The translations under genes and the position numbers were made by a program. This document shows positions 35,408-44,303 of a stretch of 64,000 nt of DNA, piece after piece. Where the stretch lies: assembly GCF_020551945.1 (NCBI RefSeq), contig NZ_JAJBZH010000002.1, forward strand, positions 620,001 to 684,000, written 5' to 3'. Within the stretch, counting starts at the first letter, position 1, and each line of letters opens with the position of its first letter. Below the pieces are notes generated by a model, which was given only the letters and a program-made list of their open reading frames with translations, made no database searches and was not told the DNA's origin. This DNA comes from Cellulosimicrobium marinum. GTDB taxonomy: Bacteria; Actinomycetota; Actinomycetes; Actinomycetales; Cellulomonadaceae.

Positions 35408-35486
35408 GCCGAGCACGAGGTTGGTGTCGTTCTGACGGCGAGAACGACATCAACTTCGTGGTCGACGGCGAGCAGCCTCGTGGTCG
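35408..35486. repeat. 79-bp palindromic repeat, copy 2
   Basis: Identical to 34646-34724 except for two bases in the right arm (ATCAACTTCG for ATCGACCTCG); both changes keep the stem paired through A-T or G-T. It lies between two convergent genes, 6 nt from the stop of the oxidoreductase. Confidence 0.8.
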
Positions 35487-35492
35487 ACAGGG

Positions 35493-36728
35493 TCACCGCA
35501 CGAACGCCTCCAGCTCGGCGCGGTCGACCGGGCCGTCACGGTGGATCAGGGCCGTGACGTCGTCCATGCGGTCCCACACGTTGACGGCCATACCGGCCTC
35601 GACACGACCGTCCTTCGTCCAGAAGGCGACGAGCTCGCGGTCGGCGAGCGAACCGCTGACGACCACCTCGTCGTACGCGTCCGGTCCGGCGACGAAGCCG
35701 AGGTACTCCATGCCGACGTCGTACTGGTCGGAGAAGAAGTACGGGAGCTCGGGGTAGGGGTCGGTCGACCCGAGCATCGCGCGCGCGGCGTGCGGGCCCT
35801 GGTTGAGCGCCGTCGCCCAGTGCTCGACCCGGATCGACCGCCCGTACCGGGGGGAGGGCACGCTCGCGACGTCGCCCGCGACGAACACGTCCGGGTCGGT
35901 CGTCTGCAGCGTCGCCGAGGCGACGACCCCGCCGGTGGCGGAGTCGAGCGCGAGCCCGGCCGCCTCCGCGAGCCCGACGTTCGGTGCCGCGCCGACCGCG
36001 ACGAGGACCACGTCCGCCTCGACGTGCGTGCCGTCCCCGAGCGCGACACCCGTGACCCGGTCCTCGCGTCCCGTGATCTCGGTCGCCTCCGCGCGCCGGT
36101 GCAGGTGCACGCCGTGCTCCGCGTGCACCTGCCCGTACAGCTCGCCCATCTCCGGTCCGAGGACCCGCTCCAGCGGGTGCGCCCCGCGCCCGACGACGCT
36201 CACGTCCAGCCCCTTCGAGCGGGCCGACGCCGCGACCTCCAGACCGATCCACCCGTCACCGACGATCGCGAGCCGTCCCGCACCCTCGCGCGCGGACGCC
36301 TCAAACGTCGCGGCCAGGCGCTCGCTGTCCTCCAGGGTACGCAGGTAGTGCACGCCTTCCAGGTCGGCACCCGGGACGGGCAGGGCCCGCGGGTCCGAAC
36401 CCGTCGCGATCAGCAGCCGTGCGTAGTCGAGGGTGCGCCCGTCGGCCAGCGTCACGACGTGCCCGCCCGGGTCGACGCCGGTCGCGGTCGCGCCGCGCAG
36501 GAGCTCGACGTCGTGCCGCGCGTACCAGTCCTCCGCGAGCGGGAAGACGGCGTCGCGCTCCGCCTCGCCGCGCAGGTAGTCCTTCGACAGCGGGGGCCGT
36601 TCGTACGGGCGGTGCGGCTCGCGCGCGACGACGACGACGACGCCGTCGTGCCCCTCGTCGCGCAGCGTCTCGACGGCCTTGGCGGCGGCGAGACCGCCCC
36701 CGACGACGACGATCGGTGCTCCGGCCAT
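35493..36728 (-). CDS. FAD-dependent ferredoxin/rubredoxin reductase-type oxidoreductase
   Basis: A 411-aa flavoprotein that passes electrons from NAD(P)H to a small redox protein. It has the FAD motif VVVGGGLAAAKAVETL, the NAD motif VGDGWIGLEVAASARSKGLDVSVVGRG, the second FAD motif DVFVAGDVASVPSP, and a C-terminal reductase domain with SDQYDVGMEYLGF. The ATG at 36728 is chosen for its GGAGG site; the open frame upstream is not part of the gene. No ferredoxin gene is adjacent, so the partner is unknown; biphenyl-type dioxygenases and P450s use relatives of this enzyme. Confidence 0.9.
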   Translation of the reverse strand: MAGAPIVVVGGGLAAAKAVETLRDEGHDGVVVVVAREPHRPYERPPLSKDYLRGEAERDAVFPLAEDWYARHDVELLRGATATGVDPGGHVVTLADGRTLDYARLLIATGSDPRALPVPGADLEGVHYLRTLEDSERLAATFEASAREGAGRLAIVGDGWIGLEVAASARSKGLDVSVVGRGAHPLERVLGPEMGELYGQVHAEHGVHLHRRAEATEITGREDRVTGVALGDGTHVEADVVLVAVGAAPNVGLAEAAGLALDSATGGVVASATLQTTDPDVFVAGDVASVPSPRYGRSIRVEHWATALNQGPHAARAMLGSTDPYPELPYFFSDQYDVGMEYLGFVAGPDAYDEVVVSGSLADRELVAFWTKDGRVEAGMAVNVWDRMDDVTALIHRDGPVDRAELEAFVR

Positions 36729-36837
36729 GGTCCCGTCCTCCCGTGTGGTGGCTCGCCACCCCAGTCTCGCGCGAGCACGGGGCGGGCGCGCGCCCCGCAC
36801 CACGACGCGCCGCCACGCGTGCGCAGGTGCAGGGTGC

Positions 36838-37827
36838 TCAGGCGGACGCGCTCAGCCCGTCCCGCCAGCGGTCGAGGAGCCGAGCGACGGCGCGCGAGCG
36901 GGACCAGGGCATCTCGGGCACCTCGGTCCGGCCGTCGGCGAGCGCTCGCGAGACGGCGTCGGCCTCCGCGGCGAACGGGTCGACGGGGACGACACCGACG
37001 CGTCGCTCCGTGCCGTCCTGCCGCACGACGAACGACGCCGCGGACGCGGCCCGGCTGCCGTAGGCGTCGTCGAGGTGGACGACGCCGCCGGGTCCGGACA
37101 CGACGGCGGAACGCGGCAGGTCCGCGACGATCGAGCAGGCGACCTCGGCCGTGAGACCGTCCGCGACGATCGTCGCGGTGGCGTGCTCGTCGACACCCGT
37201 GTCGCCGACGGCTCCCGTCGTGGCCGCGACGTCGAGGTCCGCGACGTCGACACCGGCCGCCGCGGCGAGGGCCACGGCCAGCGCGACGGGGTACCCGCCC
37301 ACGTCGAGGATCGCCCCTCCTGCCAGCCCGGGGTCGAACAGGCGGCCGGAACGGTCCGGTGCGGCGAAGCCGAACGACGACGCCACGCGGAGCGGCGACC
37401 CGAGATCCCCGCGCGCCACGTGCTCGTCCAGCGCGCGCGCCAGCGGGCCGAACCGGTGCTTGTACGCCTCGACGAACGGCACGCCGTGCTCCGCAGCCGC
37501 CGCGAGGACGCGATCCGTCTCGGCCTGCGTCGGGGCGACCGGCTTCTCGCACAGGACCGCCTTGTCCGCGCCCAGCGCCGCGACGGCCAGGTCCGCGTGC
37601 GTCGTGTGCACCGTCGCGACGTAGACCGCGTCGACGTCGTCGCGCGCGAGGATCTCGTCGTAGGTGCCGGTCACCGGGGCGTCGTGCTCCCGGGCGAACG
37701 CCTCGGCCCTCCCGGGGTCGCGGCTCGCCACCGCGTGCAGCGTCCCGTGCTCCGAGCGGGGCAGTGCCCGCGCGAACCAGCCACCGATCTCGCCCGGCCC
37801 CAGGACCGCCCACCTCGTCGTCCGCAC
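36838..37827 (-). CDS. Gfo/Idh/MocA family oxidoreductase
   Basis: A 329-aa NAD(P)-dependent dehydrogenase. The Rossmann motif WAVLGPGEIGGWFA is at the N-terminus, the family hallmark CEKPV lies near residue 94, and a second alpha/beta domain follows (FGFAAPDRSGRLFDPGLAGGAILDVGGYPVALA). Substrates of this family are sugars, inositols or dihydrodiols; the Gly-Gly-Tyr/Pro region suggests a sugar or dihydrodiol dehydrogenase, but no specificity can be claimed. It is transcribed with, but 109 nt before, the reductase. Confidence 0.9.
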   Translation of the reverse strand: MRTTRWAVLGPGEIGGWFARALPRSEHGTLHAVASRDPGRAEAFAREHDAPVTGTYDEILARDDVDAVYVATVHTTHADLAVAALGADKAVLCEKPVAPTQAETDRVLAAAAEHGVPFVEAYKHRFGPLARALDEHVARGDLGSPLRVASSFGFAAPDRSGRLFDPGLAGGAILDVGGYPVALAVALAAAAGVDVADLDVAATTGAVGDTGVDEHATATIVADGLTAEVACSIVADLPRSAVVSGPGGVVHLDDAYGSRAASAASFVVRQDGTERRVGVVPVDPFAAEADAVSRALADGRTEVPEMPWSRSRAVARLLDRWRDGLSASA

Positions 37828-37880
37828 GCCGCGAACCTAGCAGTCCGCGGCGGACCGCCGTCGGTCCCCCGCACGACGAG

Positions 37881-37924
37881 GAGAGGCCCTCCGTCCAGCG
37901 TTTCCGCTGTTCAGAGGGCCTCTC
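37881..37924 (-). terminator. Terminator downstream of tRNA-Pro
   Basis: An 11-bp stem (37881-37891 with 37914-37924) with an inner CAGCG/CGCTG hairpin, 6 nt beyond the 3' end of the tRNA. Confidence 0.65.
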
Positions 37925-37926
37925 GG

Positions 37927-38004
<78 letters not shown>

Positions 38005-38133
38005 CTTGCCGCCACGCGTCGTCGGGCACAAGCCCTGCTGCGCGGGAAGCCTGCCCAGAATAGCCGACGATGTGCCCTGCGACGAAACCGGCTCCGGGGT
38101 GACGTGCACGACGCCGCGACCGCGGCCGTGAGG

Positions 38134-39045
38134 TCAGCGTGCGGTGAGCGTCACGAGGGTCGCCTCGGGGCGGCACGCGAACCGGAACGGCGCGTACGGC
38201 GACGTCCCCGCGCCGGCGGAGACGTGCAGCCACGTCGACCCGTCGCCACCCGGCCGGTCGGGGCGCGCCCCCGGCCAGCCGTGGAGCCCGCTGGCCCGGC
38301 GTCGGTCGAGGTCGCAGTTCGTGACGAGCGCGCCGAACCCGGGGACGCGGAGCTGGCCGCCGTGGGTGTGCCCCGCGATGACGAGGTCCGCGCCGTCGGC
38401 GTGCATCGTGTCCAGGACGCGCCGGTAGGGCGCGTGCGCCACGCCCACGCGCAGGTGCGCTCCCGCGGGGCGGGGCACAGGGTCGGGGTAGACGTCGAGG
38501 TCGAGGTGCGGGTCGTCGACCCCCACGAGGTCGAGGTGCACCCCGTCGACGCGGAGCGTGTCACGCCGGTTCGTGAGGTCGACCCAGCCGGCCGACCGCA
38601 GCGCCTCCGCGAGACGGTCGGCGGGCAGCGTCGGAGCCGACCGCGCGAAGGGGACCCGGGCGTCGGGAAGGAGGTACCGCGCGGGGTTCTTCGGCACGGG
38701 CGCGTAGTAGTCGTTCGACCCGAGGACGAACATGCCGGGGACGTGGTCGAGCAGCGGCCGCAGCGCGTGGAGGACGGGGCCGAGGGAGTCGCGGTGGGCG
38801 AGGTTGTCCCCGGTGTCCACCACGAGGTCGGGCTCCAGCTCCGCCAGGGACCGGACCCACGCGATCTTGCGGCGCTGCGACGGCACGAGGTGCAGGTCCG
38901 AGACGTGCAGCACCCGCAGGTCCCGCGTCCCCGGAGGGAGCACCGGGATCGTCACGAACCGCGTCGTGAAGAGCTTCGTCTCGACGTGCGCGTAGGCGAG
39001 CGCACCGGCACCCACCGCGGCCAGGGCCGCGAGGCCGCGCCCCAC
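38134..39045 (-). CDS. Membrane-associated metallophosphoesterase
   Basis: A 303-aa calcineurin-type phosphoesterase. An N-terminal hydrophobic helix (about 4-20) anchors it; the two-metal motifs follow: SDLHLVPS, DTGDNLAH, GSNDYY, GVAHAPY and GHTHGGQLRVPGFG. The order and the SNDYY block are those of YkuE-like and UDP-2,3-diacylglucosamine hydrolase relatives. It probably acts on phospholipids or phosphodiesters at the membrane. The gene starts 14 nt after the PBP stop on the same strand and is usually its neighbour in actinobacteria. Confidence 0.9.
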   Translation of the reverse strand: MGRGLAALAAVGAGALAYAHVETKLFTTRFVTIPVLPPGTRDLRVLHVSDLHLVPSQRRKIAWVRSLAELEPDLVVDTGDNLAHRDSLGPVLHALRPLLDHVPGMFVLGSNDYYAPVPKNPARYLLPDARVPFARSAPTLPADRLAEALRSAGWVDLTNRRDTLRVDGVHLDLVGVDDPHLDLDVYPDPVPRPAGAHLRVGVAHAPYRRVLDTMHADGADLVIAGHTHGGQLRVPGFGALVTNCDLDRRRASGLHGWPGARPDRPGGDGSTWLHVSAGAGTSPYAPFRFACRPEATLVTLTAR

Positions 39046-39059
39046 GCGCCGACGGCCGG

Positions 39060-41420
39060 TCAGCCGTTCCCTCCGCCGCCGAGGTCACCCAGGTCGCCGA
39101 GGAAGTCCTCGAGCGTGCCACGCCCGCCGGCGTTGCCGCGGTCGCCACGGTCCCCGCGGTCCTCACCGTCGCCGCCGGAGTCACCGCCGCCGTCGCCGCC
39201 GGAGTCACCGTCGTCGCCGCCGCCGGAGTCACCGCCGCCACCGTCACCCGAGTCGCCGCCGTCGTCCGACGGGGGAGGAGGCGGCGGGGCGGGCGCGTTG
39301 ACCTTGCCCCAGTCCGGCGCGCCGAAGTCCGCCGCCGGCTGACCCTCCAGGGCCCGGTCCATGTACGCCTTCCACGTCGGCGCCGCGAGCGTCGAACCGA
39401 ACCACCAGCGCTCGAACTGCCCGTTGATGACCATGTCGCGCATCTCGACGTCGTTCTCGGCGTTCCCGATCCACACCGCGGTCGCGACCTGGGGGGTGTA
39501 GCCGATGAACCACGTGTGACGGTTGAGCTGGGAGGTGCCCGTCTTGCCGGCGCTCGTGCGGCCGTCGAGCTGGGCCGCGCGCCCGGAGCCCTGCGTCATG
39601 ACCGACTGCAGGGCGTAGGTCACGGTGTTCGCGACCTCCGGGTCCAGCGCGTTCTTGTTGCAGCTCGCCTCCGGGACGGGCAGCTCCTCGCCGTCCGTGC
39701 TGACGATCTTGGTGATCGCGATCGGCTCGCAGTACGTGCCGCCGCTCGCGAACGTCGCGTACGCCGCCGCCATCTGCAGCGGCGAGGAGTTCTGGGTGCC
39801 GATGACCATCGACGGGACCATCTGCGCGCCCGTGTCCTGGTCCTTGAGCATCGACGGGCGGTACCCGATCGACTCCGCGGTCGACTTGATGTCGCACAGG
39901 CGCAGCTGGCTCTCCATGGACACGTACGCGGTGTTGATCGAGTTGTACGTGGCCTGCAGGACGCTGATCTGACCCTTGTCGTCGTTGCCGTCCGAGTTGC
40001 CCGGACGCCACGCCTCGGCCTCGTTGCGGACGTTCGCGCCGCAGAAGTCGAAGTCGGTGTTGTTCCACGAGCGGCTGTTCGCGTTGACGCTCTGGTACAG
40101 GCTCTTGCCGCTCTTGAGCCACTCCGCGAGGACGAACACCTTCCACGTCGACCCCGGCGAGAACCCGTTCGACGACCCGTGCGACTGGTCCACGCTGTAG
40201 TTGACGGCGGTCGTCCCCTTCGCGGGCTCCTCCGTGGCGTCGTAGGCGCGGTTCTGCGCCATCGCGAGGATCTTGCCCGTGCCGGGCTCGACCGACACGA
40301 TCGCGTCCTCCAGCCCGGAGGGGTCGTCCGCCGGGACGGCAGCACGCGCCTCCTGCACCGCCGCCTTCTGCATCGCCGGGTCGAGCGTCGTGTAGATGTC
40401 GAGGCCACCACGGTAGAGCTGGGCCTTGCGGTCGTCCTCGGTCTCGCCGAACACCGGGTCGGAGATGAGCACCTTCGTCACGTAGTCGCAGAAGAACGCG
40501 GAGCCCTTCGCGGCCTGGCAGCCGACCTCGACCGGCTTGACCTTGAGCGTGTCGCCGATGGCCGTCGCGCGGCCCTGGTCGTACTCGTCCTTCGTGATGT
40601 AGCCCTGCTGGTACATCGTGTTGAGGACGATGTTGCGGCGCTTCTGCGACTCCTCCGGGTTGCGCGTCGGGTCGTACTTCGACGGTGCCTTCGTGATGCC
40701 GGCGATCGTCGCGGCCTCGACGGCGTTGAGGTCCTTCGCGCTCTTGCTGAAGTAGTGCTGCGCCGCGGTCTCCACGCCGTACAGCGACGACGCCCCGAAC
40801 TGCGCGATGTTGAGGTACCCCTGGAGGATCTCCTCCTTGCTCATCCGCTTCTCGATGGAGATCGCGAGCTTCGCCTCGCGGGCCTTGCGGCCCAGGGTGT
40901 CCTCGCGGGCCTCCCAGATCCCCATCGTGTCGTCCTCGCGGACCGCCTGCTCGATCAGCACGTTCTTCACGTACTGCTGCGTCAGCGTCGACGCGCCCTG
41001 CGTGGGCAGGTCCATCATGTTGTTCACCACGGCGCGCGGGATGCCCTCGATGTCGACGCCACCGTGCTGCCAGAAGCGCTTGTCCTCGATCGCGATCACC
41101 GCGTTCTGCATGTACGGCGAGACCTCCTCGAGCGGGACGACGATGCGGTTCTCCGTGTAGAACGTCGCGAGCAGCGTCTTGCCGTCGTTCGCGTACACGC
41201 GCGACTGCTCGGCCAGCGGCCCCGGCTCGAGGTCGGCAGGCAGCTCGTCGAACACCTCGACCGCGCTCTCCGCGGCGGTGTTCGCGCCGGCGGCGAGGGG
41301 GACGAGCAGGCCCGCGGCGAGCACGCCGCCCACACCGGACACCAGCACGAACGCCAGGAGGAGGGCGATGAGCTGGTACGCGTTGATCTGACGACCGCGT
41401 GGACGGACAGGGGAAGCCAT
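39060..41420 (-). CDS. ponA: Class A penicillin-binding protein (transglycosylase/transpeptidase)
   Basis: A 786-aa bifunctional peptidoglycan synthase. A cytoplasmic tail, one membrane helix (about 15-45), the GT51 domain with catalytic Glu112 (IEDKRFWQHGG) and the GQASTLTQQ-like TQGASTLTQQYVKN motif, then the transpeptidase domain with S424-TWK427, SIN (494-496) and KTG (625-627). The C-terminus is a 90-residue Pro run followed by Asp/Gly/Ser repeats, probably a wall-spanning spacer. The ATG at 41420 gives a normal start MASPVRPRGRQ; an extended frame upstream is spurious. Confidence 0.95.
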   Translation of the reverse strand: MASPVRPRGRQINAYQLIALLLAFVLVSGVGGVLAAGLLVPLAAGANTAAESAVEVFDELPADLEPGPLAEQSRVYANDGKTLLATFYTENRIVVPLEEVSPYMQNAVIAIEDKRFWQHGGVDIEGIPRAVVNNMMDLPTQGASTLTQQYVKNVLIEQAVREDDTMGIWEAREDTLGRKAREAKLAISIEKRMSKEEILQGYLNIAQFGASSLYGVETAAQHYFSKSAKDLNAVEAATIAGITKAPSKYDPTRNPEESQKRRNIVLNTMYQQGYITKDEYDQGRATAIGDTLKVKPVEVGCQAAKGSAFFCDYVTKVLISDPVFGETEDDRKAQLYRGGLDIYTTLDPAMQKAAVQEARAAVPADDPSGLEDAIVSVEPGTGKILAMAQNRAYDATEEPAKGTTAVNYSVDQSHGSSNGFSPGSTWKVFVLAEWLKSGKSLYQSVNANSRSWNNTDFDFCGANVRNEAEAWRPGNSDGNDDKGQISVLQATYNSINTAYVSMESQLRLCDIKSTAESIGYRPSMLKDQDTGAQMVPSMVIGTQNSSPLQMAAAYATFASGGTYCEPIAITKIVSTDGEELPVPEASCNKNALDPEVANTVTYALQSVMTQGSGRAAQLDGRTSAGKTGTSQLNRHTWFIGYTPQVATAVWIGNAENDVEMRDMVINGQFERWWFGSTLAAPTWKAYMDRALEGQPAADFGAPDWGKVNAPAPPPPPPSDDGGDSGDGGGGDSGGGDDGDSGGDGGGDSGGDGEDRGDRGDRGNAGGRGTLEDFLGDLGDLGGGGNG

Positions 41421-41531
41421 GGTGCCAACCCTACGGGAGCCCCCCCGGCGGGGCCCCGGGATGCCCGCCTGGGGCGGTGTGCGGGTTGTGTGAGCATCCC
41501 GAGGAAGCGCCCCGGCGGCTACGCTCACCCC

Positions 41532-41696
41532 ATGGCTACCACCTGGGAGTACGCGACCATCCCCCTGATCATCCACAACACCAAGGCGGTCCTCGACCAG
41601 TGGGGCGCCGACGGCTGGGAGCTCGTCCAGGTCGTGACCGGCCCCGACGGCAACGGCCTCGTCGCCTACCTCAAGCGGCCCACCGGGGACAAGTAG
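41532..41696 (+). CDS. DUF4177 small protein
   Basis: A 54-aa protein, MATTWEYATIPLIIHN at the start, GWELVQVVTGPDGNGLVAYLKRP at the end, matching DUF4177. This small beta-sheet family is often found between a PBP or WhiB gene and ridA in actinobacteria. Its role is unknown. TACGCT ends 7 nt before the ATG (leaderless), and the stop overlaps the ridA start by one base, so the two are coupled. Confidence 0.8.
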   Translation: MATTWEYATIPLIIHNTKAVLDQWGADGWELVQVVTGPDGNGLVAYLKRPTGDK

Positions 41697-42193
41697 TGGC
41701 CGACGGCGTCACGAACCCGCCCGGGGCCGTCGCCGCCCGCCTCGCGGGGCTCGGCCTGTCCCTCCCCGACGTCGCGGCCCCCGTCGCCGCCTACGTCCCC
41801 GCGGTGCGGACCGGCCGGTACGTCCATACCTCCGGGCAGCTCCCGTTCGTCGACGGCGCCCTGCCCGCGACCGGCAAGGTCGGCGAGGGCGACGGCCTCG
41901 TCCCGCCCGACGACGCCGCGGACCTCGCACGCGTCTGCGCCCTCAACGCCCTCGCCGCCGTGCACGCCCTCGTCGGGAACCTCGACCAGGTCGTCCGCGT
42001 CGTCAAGGTCGTGGGGTTCGTCGCCAGCGACCCCTCGTTCACGGGCCAGCCGGGCGTCGTCAACGGCGCCAGCACGCTCCTCGGGGACGTCTTCGGCGAC
42101 GCCGGCGTGCACGCCCGCAGCGCCGTCGGCGTGGCGGTCCTGCCCCTCGACGCGCCGGTCGAGGTCGAGCTGGTCGTCGAGCTCGCGGAGTAG
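41696..42193 (+). CDS. RidA-family protein
   Basis: A 165-aa member of the RidA/YjgF family, whose archetype hydrolyses reactive enamine/imine intermediates from PLP enzymes. It has VPAVRTGRYVHTSGQLPFVDGALPATGKVG and VVRVVKVVGFVASDPSFTGQPGVVNGASTLLGDVFGDAGVHARSAVGVAVLPLDAPVEVELVVEL. The critical Arg of archetypal RidA is represented by the HARSAVGV context, but this belongs to a longer subgroup whose activity is not established. The GTG start overlaps the DUF4177 stop. Confidence 0.85.
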   Translation: MADGVTNPPGAVAARLAGLGLSLPDVAAPVAAYVPAVRTGRYVHTSGQLPFVDGALPATGKVGEGDGLVPPDDAADLARVCALNALAAVHALVGNLDQVVRVVKVVGFVASDPSFTGQPGVVNGASTLLGDVFGDAGVHARSAVGVAVLPLDAPVEVELVVELAE

Positions 42194-42262
42194 CGCCGCG
42201 GGTCGTGGTCCCGCGGTCGGTTCCCCGGTGGCGGGCCGCAAAGCGTGCGTCCGCGGGGTTCC

Positions 42263-42347
42263 CCGGTGGCGGCGGCGGGTCTTCCCTCCGGACCCTCGTC
42301 CCTCGGGTCCTCCCGCCAGACCCGCCACGACCCGCCGCCGCCACCGG
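42263..42347 (+). repeat. Structured 3' element A (sense with ridA)
   Basis: A perfect 19-bp outer stem (42263-42281 with 42329-42347) encloses 47 nt. Inside is a 6-bp hairpin GGACCC/GGGTCC with loop TCGTCCCTC, then an unpaired CTCCCGCCAGACCCGCCAC. A homologous element lies inverted at 42645-42745. It starts 69 nt after the ridA stop. The first 16 bases of its left side are repeated upstream near 42219. The whole gap 42194-42776 has no gene. Confidence 0.7.
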
Positions 42348-42507
42348 TCCACCCCGCTCGCTCGTCGGGTCGCCTCCGGCAGGGGCCGAGCATGCGGTTG
42401 ACGCCCGTTCGGGGGCTGATTCGGTCGCCAGCCGCATGGTCGGCGGGAGCTGATCGCATGGTCGGCGCGGAGGCCCGACGACGGGGCTCGCCGGGGCCGC
42501 CTTGCTC

Positions 42508-42546
42508 GCCCACCACTCGTGGTGGGCCGACGACCGGTGTCGGCCC
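42508..42546. repeat. Two overlapping short palindromes in the ridA-crp gap
   Basis: GCCCACCAC-TC-GTGGTGGGC (42508-42527) and GGGCCGAC/GTCGGCCC (42524-42546). Three tandem GGCACGAC copies follow at 42587-42610. No function is evident. Confidence 0.4.
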
Positions 42547-42644
42547 GCGCCGTCGGGCACGACGGCATCACAGCACGGGGCATCACGGCACGACGGCACG
42601 ACGGCACGACGATCTGACGACCTGCGCATGGTGAGACGGAGCCG

Positions 42645-42745
42645 GAGGGTGCGGGTGGGGGCGCCGCGTCGTGGCGGGTCTGGCGGGAGCGACGCGAGGC
42701 ACGAGCGGCGCGGATGGAAGACGCGGCGCCCCCACCCGCACCCTC
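42645..42745 (-). repeat. Structured 3' element B (sense with crp)
   Basis: A perfect 26-bp outer stem (42645-42670 with 42720-42745) encloses 49 nt. Read on the minus strand, the interior matches element A at about 86%, including loop TCGTGCCTC and the final 19 nt CTCCCGCCAGACCCGCCAC, while the stems have different sequences. It lies 31 nt after the crp stop, in the sense direction of crp. Confidence 0.7.
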
Positions 42746-42776
42746 ACCCACGGCCCAGGACCCTCCCCCGGGTGAC

Positions 42777-43454
42777 TCAGCGCGCGCGGCGCTCCAGGCG
42801 GTCGAGGTCGAGGAGCACGACGGCGCGGCCCTCGCGGCGGACCCAGCCGCGGGTGGCGAAGTCGGCGAGCGCCTTGTTCACGGTCTCGCGCGACGCGCCG
42901 ACGAGCTGGGCGAGCTCTTCCTGGGTGAGGTCGTGCGCCACGCGCACGCCCTCGTCCGTGTGCTCGCCGAAGCGCGTCGACAGGTCGAGCAGCGCCTTGG
43001 CGACGCGGCCGGGGACGTCGGAGAAGACGAGGTCGGCGAGCGTCTCGTTGGTGCGGCGCAGGCGGCGCGCGAGGGCGTTGAGCAGGTGCTTGGCGACGCT
43101 GGGGTGCTTCTCGATCCACTCGACGAGCTGGTCGTGGCCGAGCTCGTAGATGACGGAGTCGGCGACGGAGCTGGCGGTCGCGGTGCGCGGGCCCGGGTCG
43201 AACAGGGAGAGCTCGCCGAACATCTCGCCGGGGCCGAGGATCGACAGGAGGTTCTCGCGCCCGTCGTTGGAGCGGCGCCCGAGCTTGATCTTGCCGGTCG
43301 CGATCACGTAGAGGCGGTCGCCGGGCTCGCCCTCGCGGAACAGGACGTCACCGCGGGAGAGCTCGATCTGCTGCATCGACTCGAACAGGGTGCGCGTCTC
43401 GTCCGCGTCCATCGTCGCGAACAGGGGTGCGGAGAGCACAACGTCGTCGTCCAC
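42777..43454 (-). CDS. crp: CRP/FNR-family transcriptional regulator
   Basis: A 225-aa global regulator of the actinobacterial Crp/GlxR type. The cyclic-nucleotide-binding domain (SRGDVLFREGEPGDRLYVIATGKIKLG, then GEMFGELSLFDPGPRTATASS with the ribose/phosphate-binding Glu and Arg) is joined by the C-helix to a winged helix (LTQEELAQLVGASRETVNKALADFATRGWV). Length and domain order match Mycobacterium Crp (about 224 aa). The GTG at 43454 gives MDDDVVLSAPLF and has GAAGGA upstream. It is divergent from nth. Confidence 0.93.
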   Translation of the reverse strand: MDDDVVLSAPLFATMDADETRTLFESMQQIELSRGDVLFREGEPGDRLYVIATGKIKLGRRSNDGRENLLSILGPGEMFGELSLFDPGPRTATASSVADSVIYELGHDQLVEWIEKHPSVAKHLLNALARRLRRTNETLADLVFSDVPGRVAKALLDLSTRFGEHTDEGVRVAHDLTQEELAQLVGASRETVNKALADFATRGWVRREGRAVVLLDLDRLERRAR

Positions 43455-43550
43455 GCGGGGTCCTTCGTCTCGTCCTTCGCTGATCTTCCAGGGACGATTC
43501 TGCCCTACGGCCGCAACTCGGGTGTGGGTGGGCGGGGTTAGCGTGGGCTC

Positions 43551-44303
43551 GTGAACGCCGCGCAGACGTCGTCCGAGCAGGACCGTCCCTCGTCCGGGAG
43601 CCGTGGGGCGCGCGCCCCGGAGTCGCGTCTCGCCCTGGTGCGCCGGGCGCGTCGGACCAACCGGGAGCTCGCGCGCACGTACCCGGACGCGCACTGCGAG
43701 CTGGACTTCACGTCGCCGCTGGAGCTCCTGGTCGCGACGGTGCTCTCGGCCCAGACGACGGACAAGCGGGTCAACCTCACGACGCCCGCGCTCTTCGCGC
43801 GCTACCCCGACGCGGCGGCGTACGCGGGCGCGGACCGGGCCGAGCTGGAGGAGATCCTGCGGCCCACGGGCTTCTTCCGGGCGAAGGCGCAGTCCGTCAT
43901 CGGGATCGGGCAGGCGCTCGTCGAGCGGTTCGACGGCGAGGTGCCCGGCCGCCTGGAGGACCTCGTGTCCCTGCCGGGCGTGGGTCGCAAGACGGCGAAC
44001 GTGGTGCTCGGCAACGCGTTCGGGGTGCCGGGCCTCACGGTCGACACGCACTTCGGGCGTCTGGTACGGCGGCTGGGGTGGACCGCGGAGGAGGACCCGG
44101 TCAAGGTGGAGCAGGTCGTCGGCGGGCTGGTGGAGCGGTCGGAGTGGACGATGCTGTCCCACCGCCTGATCTTCCACGGGCGGCGCGTCTGCCACGCGCG
44201 CCGGCCCGCCTGCGGGGCGTGCACGGTGGCGCGCTGGTGCCCGTCGGCGGGGATCGGGGAGGTCGACCCGGTGAAGGCGGAGAAGCTCGTCAGGACGAGC
44301 TGA
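43551..44303 (+). CDS. nth: Endonuclease III
   Basis: A 250-aa DNA glycosylase/AP lyase for oxidised pyrimidines. It has [15 protein letters not shown], the HhH motif [18 protein letters not shown] with the catalytic Lys, the catalytic Asp in VDTHFGRL, and the C-terminal 4Fe-4S ligands [17 protein letters not shown]. An N-terminal 40-residue tail is disordered. TAGCGT ends 7 nt before the GTG (leaderless). It is divergent from crp, the conserved order in actinobacteria, and its 3' end overlaps the convergent hydrolase gene by 14 bp. Confidence 0.95.
   Translation: MNAAQTSSEQDRPSSGSRGARAPESRLALVRRARRTNRELARTYPDAHCELDFTSPLELLVATVLSAQTTDKRVNLTTPALFARYPDAAAYAGADRAELEEILRPTGFFRAKAQSVIGIGQALVERFDGEVPGRLEDLVSLPGVGRKTANVVLGNAFGVPGLTVDTHFGRLVRRLGWTAEEDPVKVEQVVGGLVERSEWTMLSHRLIFHGRRVCHARRPACGACTVARWCPSAGIGEVDPVKAEKLVRTS

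Noticed and set aside
42587-42610. Three GGCACGAC tandem copies
   Set aside because: Short and GC-rich, with no link to a promoter or gene; likely chance or slippage.
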